A model generated the notes under the pieces. The model was given only the letters and a program-made list of their open reading frames with translations. It was not told the DNA's origin and ran no database searches. Shown one piece after another: positions 1 through 12,229 of a stretch of 64,000 nt of DNA. The DNA lies in assembly GCA_037783545.1 (NCBI GenBank), contig JBBELK010000217.1:310001-374000 (forward strand). The letters run 5' to 3'. The DNA comes from Henricia sp. BOLD:AAB3569 (Eukaryota; Echinodermata; Asteroidea; Spinulosida; Echinasteridae). Every line of letters starts with the position of its first letter. Within the stretch, counting starts at the first letter, position 1. The translations under genes and the position numbers were made by a program.

Positions 1-68
1 TTACAAAAATACATTTCATTTTGTTGAATGATTTACACACGAGCACACAACTATAACAACAATAACAA
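1..68. other. left flank of the satellite array
   Basis: These bases do not match the tail that precedes every later CTAG junction (no GAAAAAAGTGGAAGAAG block). They end in an A/C-rich stretch directly before the first CTAG. I take this as non-array flank, so the array edge would be visible here; only 68 bases can be judged. Confidence 0.5.
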
Positions 69-545
69 CTAGAAATGTGTTCGTTGAAAACGAACACATG
101 GCTGTTCCCCTCCTTTTTATAAACATATGTGGTGTTCGGGATGACCTTTGTTAGTGATCGTATATGAAGAAATCACGATCGTATGTCAAACGGTTGAGTT
201 TTTATCGATTTTGAAATATCGAATATTATTACATGCCACTTTAATCTGACATGTAGGAAAGGTCAAAGGTGTTGCTATATGTTTGGATACCCCACCCTAG
301 TCGAAGTGTAACACAGTTGACCCCATCGTGATATATTGTACCCCTTTCAAATGGCAAGGCAAAATCTGTTTGACCAATAGGAAACGAGGTCAAAGGTCAA
401 GCCATGTGCGCATCTTAAAGACATTTGTTAGTGATCGTATATGCAGAAGGAATCAAATTTGTAGGTCAAACGGTATATTTTTTATTGATTTTTGAATATT
501 TAATTACGTAATCATCTTGTCGCTAGAGGGCGCTATTTCGTACGA

Positions 546-553
546 TGACGTCA
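546..553. promoter_or_regulatory. TGACGTCA palindrome (CRE-type), representative
   Basis: A perfect CRE/ATF consensus octamer in the sequence context CGATGACGTCATCAC. The same octamer recurs at the same place in almost every 414-bp unit, with an occasional TGACGTAA variant. The match is direct; binding in vivo is not shown. Confidence 0.6.
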
Positions 554-670
554 TCACTTATATTTTTGGAAAGCTTAAGGGCCTCTGGTAATAACACCAT
601 TGACCCCATCTCAATACCTCCTACCACTTTCAAACTAAGGGCCACTTCCGGTTTCGACCGGAAGTGAGCA

Positions 671-683
671 AGGTCAAAGGTCA
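671..683 (+). promoter_or_regulatory. DR1 nuclear-receptor type site, representative
   Basis: AGGTCA-A-AGGTCA is a perfect direct repeat with one-base spacing, the consensus for HNF4, RXR heterodimers and COUP-TF class receptors. In the first superunit I find perfect copies at 387-399, 671-683, 801-813, 1085-1097 and 1214-1226. The spacing alternates 284 and 130 bp and continues through the array. Function is inferred from the consensus only. Confidence 0.6.
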
Positions 684-1360
684 CGGCCATATTTTTTGGA
701 TACACCACCCTAGGTCGAAGTGTAATACAGTTGACCACATGCAGATATCTTGTACCACTTTCAAATGGCAAGGCAAAATCTGTTAGACCAATAGGAAACG
801 AGGTCAAAGGTCAAGGGGTGTGCGCATCTCAAAGACCTTTGTTAGTCATCGTATATGCCGAAGGAATCAAGATCGTAGGTCAAACGGTTGATTTTTTATT
901 GATTTTCCAATATTTCATTACGTAATCATCTTGTCGCTAGAGGGCGCTATTTCGTACGATGACGTCATCACTTATATTTTTGGAAAGCTTAAGGGCCTCT
1001 GGTAATAACACCATTGACCCCATCTCAATACCTCCTTTCACTTTCAAACTAAGGGCCACTTCCGGTTTCGACCGGAAGTGAGCAAGGTCAAAGGTCACCA
1101 ACATATTTTTTAGATACCCCACCCTAGTCGAAGTGTAACACAAGTGACTTTGTCCAAATATCTTGCACCACTTTCAAATGGCAAGGCAAAATCTGTTTGA
1201 CCAATAGGAAACGAGGTCAAAGGTCAAGGGGTGTGCGCATCTCAAAGACCTTTGTTAGTCATCGTATATGCCGAAGGAATCAAGATCGTAGGTCAAACGG
1301 TTGATTTTTTAATGATTTTTGAATATTTAATTGATTAAACTTCATGCCCCTTTAATCTGA

Positions 1361-1386
1361 CACGTGATGACGTCATCATGACGTCA
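1361..1386. promoter_or_regulatory. E-box plus double CRE cluster in superunit tail
   Basis: CACGTG at 1361-1366, TGACGTCA at 1368-1375 and TGACGTCA at 1379-1386 sit in 26 bases. This composite recurs in the tail of most superunits, for example near 6113, 7137, 8160 and 29290. All three motifs are known bHLH or bZIP consensus sites; use as binding sites is inference. Confidence 0.55.
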
Positions 1387-1504
1387 TTAGTACTGTGCAC
1401 AACTTAACATAGTGACCAATGTCCATGTGAAGTTTGAAGTCAATCATGAATGTGCAAGTGCCCGAAATAGCGTGCGAAAAAAGTGGAAGAAGGAAAAGAA
1501 AAAA

Positions 1505-2800
1505 CTAGACCTGTGTTCGTTCTTGACAACGAACACATGGCTGTTCCATTCCTTTTTATGAACATGTGTGGTGTTCGAGACGACCTATTATCACCTATGT
1601 TGTTATATTTAACTATTTAATCATCTTGTCCCAAGAGAGCGCTATTTTATACGATGACGTAATCACTCACATTTTGGAAAGCTTGAGGCCCTTTGACATT
1701 AACACCCTTGACCCCGTATTTATACCCTCTACCATTTTCACACTAAAGGCCACTTCCCGTTTCGACCGGAAGTGAGCAAGGTCAAAGGTCACCAACCTAT
1801 TTTTTAGATACCCCACCCTAGTTGAAGTGTAACACAACTGACCTCGTCCAAATATCTTGAACCACTTTCAAATGGCAAGGCAAGATCTGTTTGACCAATA
1901 GGAAACGAGGTCAAGGGTCAAGGCGTGTGCACATTTTAAAGACCTTTGTTAGTCATCGTATATGGCGAAGGAATCAAGATCGTAGGTCAAACGGTTGATT
2001 TTGTATTGATTTTTTAATGTCTAATTTATTAAACATCATGCCCCTTTAATCTGACACGTGATTACGTCATCATAACGTAATCAGTTAAAGACCTTTGTTA
2101 GTTATTGTATATGGCGCAGGAATCAAGATAGTAGCTAAAATGGTTGATTTCTTACGGATTTTTTATATCCCATTTATTTTATTTGATGCCCCTTTAATCT
2201 GACACGTGATGACGTCATTATGACGTCATTAGTGAAAGACCTTTGTTAGTGATCATATTTGGCGCAGGATTCAAGATCGTAGCTCAAACGGTTGATTTTT
2301 TATTGATTTTTTATATTTCATTTATCTGTTTTCATGCCCCTTTAATCTGACATGTGATGACGTCGTCCTGACGTCATCATTTAAAGACATTTATTAGTGG
2401 TCGTATATGGCGCAGGAATGAAGATCATAGCTCAAACGGTTGATTTGTTATTGATTTTTGAACATTTAATTTTATCAAATACCCCTTTAATCTAACACAT
2501 TGAGCAAGGTCAAAGGTCGCCACCATATTTTTTGGATACCCCACCCTAGTCGAAGTGTAACACAATTGACCCCGTCCAAATATCTTGTACCACTTTCAAA
2601 TGACAAGGCAAAATCTGTTTGACCAATAGGAAACAAGGTCAAAGGTCAAGGCGTGTGCGCATCTGAAAGACATTTGTTAGTCATCATATATGGCGAAGGA
2701 ATCAAGTTCGTATGTCAAACGGTTGATTTTATATTGATTTTTGAATATTTAATTTATTAAACTTCATGCCCCTTTAATCTGACACGTGATGACGTCATCA
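1505..2800. repeat. segment X, left copy of a 1.3-kb duplicated block
   Basis: Matches 36492-37790 at a constant offset of 34,987, including private variants (ATCTTGAACCAC, CACGTGATTACGTCATC). It belongs to a diverged subtype with a shortened body of about 150-bp segments, each ending in a TGACGTCA-type site. The same subtype occurs at 14174-17087. Confidence 0.8.
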
Positions 2801-2947
2801 TGACGTCATTAGTAGTGTGCACAACTTCACATAGTGACTAATGTCCATGTGAAGTTTGAAGTCAATCATGAATGTGCAAGTGCCCGAAATAGCGTCTGAA
2901 AAAAGTGGAAGAAGGAAAATAACAAAAAGAAAAAAAAGAAAAAAAAA

Positions 2948-4662
2948 CTAGACCTGTGTTCGTTCTTGACAACGAACACATGGCTGTTCCCCTCCTTTTT
3001 ATAAACATATATGGTGTTCGGGATGACCTTTGTTAGTGATCGTATATGAAGAAATCACGATCGTAGGTCAAACGGTTGAGTTTTTATCGATTGTTAAATA
3101 TTGAATATTATTACATGCCCCTTTAATCTGACATGTAGGGAAGGTCAAAGGTCACGGCCATTTGTTTTGGATACACCACCCTAGGTCTAAGTGTAATACA
3201 GTTGACCACATGCAGATATCTTGTACCACTTTCAAATGGAAAGGCAAAATCTGTTAGACCAATAGGAAACGAGGTCAAAGGTCACGACCATATTTTTTGG
3301 ATACACCACCCTAGGTCCAAGTGTAATACAGTTGACCACATGCAGATATCTTGTACCACTTTCAAATGGCAAGGCAAAATCCGTTAGACCAATAGGAAAC
3401 GAGGTCAAAGGTCACGACCATATTTTTTAGATACACCACCCAAGGTCCAAGTGTAATACAGTTGACCACATGCAGATATCTTGTACCACTTTCAAATGGA
3501 AAGGCAAAATCCGTTAGACCAATAGGAAACGAGGTCAAAGGTCACGACCATATTTTTGGATACACCACCCTAGGTCCAAGTGTAATACAGTTGACCACAT
3601 GCAGATATCTTGTACCACTTTCAAACGGCAAGGCAAAATCTGTTTGACCAATAGGAAACGAGGTCCAAGGTCAAGGGGTGTGCGCATCTCAAAGACCCTT
3701 GTTAGTCATCGTATATGGCGAAGGAATCAAGATCGTAGGTCAAACGGTTGATTTTGTATTGATTTTTGATATTTAATTTATTAAACATCATGCCCCTTTA
3801 ATCTGACACGTGATGACGTCATCATAACGTAATCAGTTAAAGACCTTTGTTAGTTATTGTATATGGCGCAGGAATCAAGATAGTAGCTAAAATGGTTGAT
3901 TTCTTACGGAATTTTTATATCCCATTTATTTTATTTGATGCCCCTTTAATCTGACACGTGATGACGTCATTATGACGTCATTAGTGAAAGACCTTTGTTA
4001 GTGATCATATTTGGCGCAGGAATCAAGATCGTAGCTCAAACGGTTGATTTTTTATATTTCATTTATCTGTTTCCATGCCCCTTTAATCTGACATGTGATG
4101 ACGTCGTCCTGACGTCATCATTTAAAGACATTTATTAGTGATCGTATATGGCGCAGGAATGAAGATCATAGCTCAAACGGTTGATTTGTTATTGATTTTT
4201 GAACATTTAATTTTATCAAATATCCCTTTAATCTAACACATTGAGCAAGGTCAAAGGTCGCCACCATATTTTTTGGATACCCCACCCTAGTCGAAGTGTA
4301 ACACAATTGACCCCGTCCAAATATCTTGTACCACTTTCAAATGACAAGGCAAAATCTGTTTGACCAATAGGAAACAAGGTCAAAGGTCAAGGCGTGTGCG
4401 CATCTTAAAGACATTGGTTAGTCATCATATATGGCGAAGGAATCAAGTTCGTATGTCAAACGGTTGATTTTATATTGATTTTTGAATATTTAATTTATTA
4501 AACTTCATGCCCCTTTAATCTGACACGTGATGACGTCATCATGACGTCATTAGTAGTGTGCACTACTTCACATAGTGACCAATGTCCATGTGAAGTTTGA
4601 AGTCAATCATCAATGTGCAAGTGTCCGAAATAGCGTCTGAAAAAAGTGGAAGAAGTAAAAGA

Positions 4663-4680
<18 letters not shown>
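2948..4680. repeat. segment Y, left copy of a 1.7-kb duplicated block
   Basis: This superunit is nearly identical to 34760-36492 (constant offset 31,812). Shared features include its 130-bp ladder and private variants such as GGTTAGTCATCATATATGG. I noticed one difference in a DR1 site (3150 versus 34961). The copies end differently: here a 45-A run and two hairpins follow, in the other copy a short A run and CTAG. Confidence 0.85.
3130..3680 (+). repeat. 130-bp ladder inside the array (left copy)
   Basis: Four near-identical segments of about 130 bp run in tandem; their TTGACCACATGCAG phrase recurs at about 3202, 3332, 3462 and 3591. The 130-bp period equals the distance between the two DR1 sites in a normal 414-bp unit, which suggests unequal exchange between the DR1-containing segments. 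Confidence 0.85.
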
Positions 4681-4711
<31 letters not shown>

Positions 4712-4822
4712 AATAAAAATCGTAACGAAAACAAAGGCTGTTCCGACCCGAATCGGAACAGCCAAAAAAATCGTAACGAAAACAAAGGCTGTTCCGACCC
4801 GAATCGGAACAGCCAAAAATAG
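4665..4822 (+). repeat. A-run plus two hairpin cassettes
   Basis: A 45-base A run (4665-4709) is followed by perfect-stem hairpins at 4736-4763 and 4787-4814, with arms GGCTGTTCCGA / TCGGAACAGCC. Each is preceded by ATCGTAACGAAAACAAA. The junction to the next superunit reads ATAG in place of CTAG. Confidence 0.9.
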
Positions 4823-7800
4823 AAATGTGTTCGTTGAAAACGAACACATGGCTGTTCCCCTCCTTTTTATAAACATATGTGGTGTTCGGGATGACCTTTG
4901 TTAGTGATTGTATATGAATAAATCACGATCGTATGTCAAACGGTTGAGTTTTTATCGATTTTTAAATATTGAATATTATTACATGCCACTTTAATCTGAC
5001 ATGTAGGGAAGGTCAAAGGTGTTGCTATATGTTTGGATACCCCACCCTAGTCGAAGTGTAACACAGTTGACCCCATCGTGATATATTGTACCCCTTTCAA
5101 ATGGCAAGGCAAAATCTGTTTGACCAATAGGAAACGAGGTCAAAGGTCAAGCCATGTGCGCATCTTAAAGACATTTGTTAGTGATCGTATATGCAGAAGG
5201 AATCAATTTCGTATGTCAAACGGTAGATTTTTTATTGATTTTCCAATATTTCATTACGTAATCATATTGTCCATAGAGGGCGCTATTTCGTACGATGACG
5301 TCATCTCTTATATTTTTGGAAAGCTTAAGGGCCTCTGATAATAACACCATTGACCCTATCTCAATACCTCCTACCACTTTCAAACTAAGGGCCACTTCCG
5401 GTTTCGACCGGAAATGAGCAAGGTCAAAGGTCACGACCATATTTTTTGGATACACCACCCTAGGTCTAAGTGTGATACAGTTGACCACATCCAGATATCT
5501 TGTACCACTTTCAAATGGCAAGGCAAAATCTGTTTGACCAATAGGAAACGAGGTCCAAGGTCAAGGGGTGTGCGCATCTCAAAGACCTTTGTTAATCATC
5601 GTATATGGCGCAGGAATCAAGATCGTAGGTCAAACGGTTGATTTTGTATTGATTTTCCAATATTTCATTACGTAATCATCTTGTCGCTAGAGGGCGCTAT
5701 TTCGTACGATGACGTCATCACTTATATTTTTGGAAAGCTTAAGGGCCTCTGATAATAACACCATTGACCCCATCTCAATACCTCTTACCACTTTCAAACT
5801 AAGGGCCACTTCCGGTTTCGACCGGAAGTGAGCAAGGTCAAAGGTCACAAAAATATTTTTTAGATACCCCACCCTAGTCGAAGTGTAACACAAGTGACTT
5901 TGTCCAAATATCTTGCACCACTTTCAAATGGCAAGGCAAAATCTGTTAGACCAATAGGAAACGAGGTCAAAGGTCAAGGGGTGTGCGCATCTCAAAGACC
6001 TTTGTTAGTCATCGTATATGCCGAAGGAATCAAGATCGTAGGTCAAACGGTTGATTTTTTATTGATTTTTGAATATTTAATTTATTAAACTTCATGCCCC
6101 TTTAATCTGACACGTGATGACGTCATCATGACGTCATTAGTACTGTGCACTAATTCACATAGTGACCAATGTCCATGTGAAGTTTGAAGTCAATCATGAA
6201 TGTGCAAGTGCCCGAAAAAGCGTCTGAAAAAAGTGGAAGAAGGAAAAGAATAACAAACTAGAAATGTGTTCGTTGAAAACGAACACATGGCTGTTCCCCT
6301 CCTTTTTATAAACATATGTGGTGTTCGGGATGACCTTTGTTAGTGATTGTATATGAAGAAATCACGATCGTATGTCAAACGGTTGAGTTTTGATCGATTT
6401 TTAAATATTGAATATTATTACATGCCACTTTAATCTGACATGTAGGGAAGGTCAAAGGTGTTGCTATATGTTTGGATACCCCACCCTAGTCGAAGTGTAA
6501 CACAGTTGACCCCATCGTGATATATTGTACCCCTTTCAAATGGCAAGGCAAAATCTGTTTGACCAATAGGAAACGAGGTCAAAGGTCAAGCCCTGTGCGC
6601 ATCTTAAAGACATTTGTTAGTGATCGTATATGCCACAGGAATCAAGATCGTAGGTCAAACAGTTGATTTTTTATTGATTTTTGAATATTTAATTACGTAA
6701 TCATCTTGTCGGTAGAGGGCGCTATTTCGTACGATGACGTCATCACTTATATTTTTGGAAAGCTTAAGGGCCTCTGGTAATAACACCATTGACCCCATCT
6801 CAATACCTCCTTTCACTTTCAAACTAAGGGCCACTTCCGGTTTCGACCGGAAGTGAGCAAGGTCAAAGGTCACAAAAATATTTTTTAGATACCCCACCCT
6901 AGTCGAAGTGTAACACAAGTGACTTTGTCCAAATATCTTGCACCACTTTCAAATGGCAAGGCAAAATCTGTTAGACCAATAGGAAACGAGGTCAAAGGTC
7001 AAGGGGTGTGCGCATCTCAAAGACCTTTGTTAGTCATCGTATATGCCGAAGGAATCAAGATCGTAGGTCAAACGGTTGATTTTTTATTGATTTTTGAATA
7101 TTTAATTTATTAAACTTCATGCCCCTTTAATCTGACACGTGATGACGTCATCATGACGTCATTAGTACTGTGCACAACTTCACATAGTGACCAATGTCCA
7201 TGTGAAGTTTGAAGTCAATCATGAATGTGCAAGTGTCCGAAATAGCGTCTGAAAAAAGTGGAAGAAGGAAAAGAAAAAAAACTAGAAATGTGTTCGTTGA
7301 AAACGAACACATGGCTGTTCCCCTCCTTTTTATAAACATATGTGGTGTTCGGGATGACCTTTGTTAGTGATTGTTTATGAAGAAATCACGATCGTAGGTC
7401 AAACGGTTGAGTTTTTATCTATTTTTAAATATTGAATATTATTACATGCCCCTTTAATCTGACATGTAGGGAAAGTCAAAGGTGTTGCTATATGTTTGGA
7501 TACCCCACCCTAGTCGAAGTGTAACACAGTTGACCCCATCGTGGTATATTGTACCCCTTTCAAATGGCAAGGCAAAATCTGTTAGACCAATAGGAAACGA
7601 GGTCAAAGGTCAAGGGGTGTGCGCATCTCAAAGACCTTTGTTAGTCATCGTATATGCCGAAGGAATCAAGATCGTAGGTCAAACGGTTGATTTTTTATTG
7701 ATTTTCCAATATTTCATTACGTAATCATCTTGTCGCTAGAGGGCGCTATTTCGTACGATGACGTCATCACTTATATTTTTGGAAAGCTTAAGGGCCTCTG

Positions 7801-10772
7801 ATAATAACACCATTGAGCCCATCTCAATACCTCCTACCACTTTGAAACTAAGGGCCACTTCCGGTTTCGACCGGAAGTGAGCAAGGTCAAAGGTCACAAA
7901 AATATTTTTTAGATACCCCACCCTAGTCGAAGTGTAACACAAGTGACTTTGTCCAAATATCTTGCACCACTTTCAAATGGCAAGGCAAAATCTGTTTGAC
8001 CAATAGGAAACGAGGTCAAAGGTCAAGGGGTGTGCGCATCTCAAAGACCTTTGTTAGTCATCGTATATGCCGAAGGAATCAAGATCGTAGGTCAAACGGT
8101 TGATTTTTTATTGATTTTTGAATATTTAATTTATTAAACTTCATACCCCTTTAATCTGACACGTGATGACGTCATCATGACGTCATTAGTACTGTGCACA
8201 ACTTCACATAGTGACCAATGTCCATGTGCAGTTTGAAGTCAATCATCAATGTGCAAGTGCCCGAAATAGCGTCTGAAAAAAGTGGAAGAAGGAAAAGAAA
8301 AAAAACTAGACCTGTGTTCGTTCTTGACAACGAACACATGGCTGTTCCCCTCCTTTGTATAAACATATATGGTGTTCGGGATGACCTTTGTTAGTGATCG
8401 TATATGAATAAATCACGATCGTAGGTCAAACGGTTGAGTTTTTATCTATTTTTAAATATTGAATATTATTACATGCCCCTTTAATCTGACATGTAGGGAA
8501 AGTCAAAGGTGTTGCTATATGTTTGGATACCCCACCCTAGTCGAAGTGTAACACAGTTGACCCCATCGTGGTATATTGTACCCCTTTCAAATGGCAAGGC
8601 AAAATCTGTTTGACCAATAGGAAACGAGGTCAAAGGTCAAGCCATGTGCGCATCTTAAAGACATTTGTTAATGATCGTATATGCAGAAGGAATCAAATTC
8701 GTAGGTCAAACGGTAGATTTTATATTGATTTTTGAATATTTAATTACGTAATCATCTTGTCGCTAGAGGGCGCTATTTCGTACGATGACGTCATTACTTA
8801 TATTTTTGGAAAGCTTAAGGGGCTCTGATAATAACACCATTGACCCCATCTCAATACCTCCTACCACTTTCAAACTAAGGGCCACTTCCGGTTTCGACCG
8901 GAAGTGAGCAAGGTCAAAGGTCACGGCCATATTTTTTGGATACACCACCCTTGGTCGAAGTGTAATACAGTTGACCACATGCAGATATCTTGTACCACTT
9001 TCAAATGGCAAGGCAAAATCTGTTAGACCAATAGGAAACGAGGTCAAAGGTCAAGGGGTGTGCGCATCTCAAAGACCTTTGTTAGTCATCGTATATGCCG
9101 AAGGAATCAAGATCGTAGGTCAAACGGTTGATTTTCTATTGATTTTCCAATATTTCATTACGTAATCATCTTGTCGCTAGAGGGCGCTATTTCGTACGAT
9201 GACGTCATCACTTATATTTTTGGAAAGCTTAAGGGCCTCTGGTAATAACACCATTGACCCAATCTCAATACCTCCTTTCACTTTCAAAATAAGGGCCACT
9301 TCCGGTTTCGACCGGAAGTGAGCAAGGTCAAAGGTCACAATTTTTTTTTTAGATACCCCACCCTAGTCGAAGTGTAACACAAGTGACTTTGTCCAAATAT
9401 CTTGCACCACTTTCAAATGGCAAGGCAAAATCTGTTTGACCAATAGGAAACGAGGTCAAAGGTCAAGGCGTGTGCGCATCTTAAAGACTTTTGTTAGTCA
9501 TCGTATATGGCGAAGGAATCAAGATCGTAGGTCAAACGGTTGAATTTTTATTGATTTTTGAATATTTAATTTATTAAACTTCATACCCCTTTAATCTGAC
9601 ACGTGATGACGTCATGATTACGTCATTAGTACTATGCACTACTTCACATAGTGACCAATGTCCATGTGAAGTTTGAAGTCAATCATCAATGTGCAAGTGC
9701 CCGAAATAGCGTCTGAAAAAAGTGGAAGAAGAAAAAGAAAAAAAAGAAAAAAAAACTAGAAATGTGTTCGTTGAAAACGAACACATGGCTGTTCCCCTCC
9801 TTTTTATAAACATATGTGGTGTTCGGGATGACCTTTGTTAGTGATTGTATATGAAGAAATCACGATCGTATGTCAAACGGTTGAGTTTTTATCGATTTTT
9901 AAATATTGAATATTATTACATGCCACTTTAATCTGACATGTAGGGAAGGTCAAAGGTGTTGCTATATGTTTGGATACCCCACCCTAGTCGAAGTGTAACA
10001 CAGTTGACCCCATCGTGATATATTGTACCCCTTTCAAATGGCAAGGCAAAATCTGTTTGACCAATAGGAAACGAGGTCAAAGGTCAAGCTCTGTGCGCAT
10101 CTTAAAGACATTTGTTAGTGATCGTATATGCCACAGGAATCAAGATCGTAGGTCAAACAGTTGATTTTTTATTGATTTTTGAATATTTAATTACGTAATC
10201 ATCTTGTCGCTAGAGGGCGCTATTTCGTACGATGACGTCATCACTTATATTTTTGGAAAGCTTAAGGGCCTCTGGTAATAACACCATTGACCCCATCTCA
10301 ATACCTCCTTTCACTTTCAAACTAAGGGCCACTTCCGGTTTCGACCGGAAGTGAGCAAGGTCAAAGGTCACAAAAATATTTTTTAGATACCCCACCCTAG
10401 TCGAAGTGTAACACAAGTGACTTTGTCCAAATATCTTGCACCACTTTCAAATGGCAAGGCAAAATCTGTTAGACCAATAGGAAACGAGGTCAAAGGTCAA
10501 GGGGTGTGCGCATCTCAAAGACCTTTGTTAGTCATCGTATATGCCGAAGGAATCAAGATCCTAGGTCAAACGGTTGATTTTTTATTGATTTTTGAATATT
10601 TAATTTATTAAACTTCATGCCCCTTTAATCTGACACGTGATGACGTCATCATGACGTAATTAGTACTGTGCACTACTTCACATAGTGACCAATGTCCATG
10701 TGAAGTTTGAAGTCAATCATCAATGTGCAAGTGCCCGAAATAGCGTCTGAAAAAAATGGAAGAAGGAAAAGA

Positions 10773-10774
10773 AT

Positions 10775-10805
<31 letters not shown>

Positions 10806-10919
10806 ACGAAAACAAAGGCTGTTCCAACTCGAGTCGGAACAGCCAAAAAAAAAAAAAAAAAAAAAAAAATCTTAACGAAAACAAAGGCTGTTCCCAACCG
10901 TGTTGGAACAGCCAACTAG
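10773..10919 (+). repeat. A-run plus two hairpin cassettes
   Basis: Hairpins lie at 10817-10844 (loop region AACTCGAGTC) and 10886-10913 (loop region CAACCGTGTT), each after an A run. The second ends two bases before CTAG at 10916-10919. Confidence 0.9.
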
Positions 10920-11666
10920 ACCTGTGTTCGTTCTTGACAACGAACACATGGCTGTTCCCCTCCTTTTTATAAACATATATGGTGTTCGGGATGACCTTTG
11001 TTAGTGATCGTATATGAATAAATCACGATCGTAGGTCAAACGGTTGAGTTTTTATCGATTTTTAAATATTGAATATTATTACATGCCCCTTTAATCTGAC
11101 ATGTAGGGAAGGTTAAAGGTGTTGCTATATGTTTGGATACCTTACCCTAGGTCGAAGTGTAATACAGTTGACCACATCCAGATATCTTGTACCACTTTCA
11201 AATGGCAAGGCAAAATCTGTTAGACCAATAGGAAACGAGGTCAAAGGTCACGACCATATTTTTTGGATACACCACCCTAGGTCAAAGTGTAATACAGTTG
11301 ACCACATCCAGATATCTTGTACCACTTTCAAATGGCAAGGCAAAATCTGTTTGACCAATAGGAAACGAGGTCAAAGGTCAAGGCGTGTGCGCATCTCAAA
11401 GACCCTTGTTAGTCATCGTATATGGCGAAGGAATCAAGATCGTAGGTCAACCGGTTGATTTTTTAATGATTTTTGAATATTTAATTTATTAAACTTCATG
11501 CCTCTTTAATCTGACACGTGATGATGTCATCATGACGTCATTAGTACTGTGCACAACTTCACAAAGTGACCAATGTCCATGTGAAGTTTGAAGTCAATCA
11601 TGAAAGTGCAAGTGCCCGAAATAGCGTCTGAAAAAAGTGGAAGAAGAAAAAGAGATGCACAGCCAA

Positions 11667-12229
11667 CAAGCAAAATACGTATTTTCCCGTTTCCTCGCAG
11701 TGCACAGTCAATAGGCATTTTGCCTGTGTACAAACAAAATACGTATTTTCCCGTTTCCTCGAAGTACACAGTCAATGGGCATTGCCCGTGTACAAGCAAA
11801 ATACGTATTTGCATGTTTCCTCGAAGTGCACAGTCAATATGCCATTGCCTGTGTACAAGCAAAATACTTAGTTTCCCGTTTCCTCGCAGTGCACAGTCAA
11901 TAGGCCATTGCCTGTGTACAAACAAATTACGTATTTTCCCGTTTCCTCGAAGTACACAGTCAATGGGCATTGCCTGTGTACAACCAAAATACGTATTTTC
12001 ATGTTTCCTCGATGTGCACAGTCAATAGGCCATTGCCTGTGTACAAGCAAAATACTTAGTTTCCCGTTTCCTCGCAGTACACAGTCAATAGGCCATTGCC
12101 TGTGTACAACCAAAATACGTATTTTCATGTTTCCTCGAAGTGCACAGTCAATAGGCCATTGCTTGTGTACAAGTGAAATACTCAATTTCGCGTTTCCCTA
12201 TTAGTAGTGCACAGTCTATATAGCCCATT
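11667..12229 (+). repeat. unrelated ~62-bp minisatellite inside the array
   Basis: About nine tandem units of 62-63 bp share CAAAATACGTATTT, CGTTTCCTCG, GTGCACAGTCAAT and CATTGCCTGTGTA. Two subtypes alternate (CGTTTCC versus ATGTTTCC). The block sits where the A-run/hairpin cassette normally lies. It is followed by a truncated unit starting at the GGTTTCAACCGG segment. The 146-codon open frames on both strands are repeat by-products. Confidence 0.92.

Noticed and set aside
523..807. Recurrent 68-113-codon open frames on the minus strand of the array (FDLAHFRSKPEVALSLKV type), matched by 61-64-codon plus-strand frames (YLVPLSNGKAKSVRPIGNEV type)
   Set aside because: They are the same 414-bp repeat read in different frames on both strands, with no recognised domain, no splice context and frame loss in the diverged subtypes. 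Recurrence reflects the repeat, not selection on a protein.
11530..12204. Long open frames of 98-146 codons on both strands
   Set aside because: They lie in the 62-bp minisatellite and owe their length to absence of stops in the unit; both strands are open at once.
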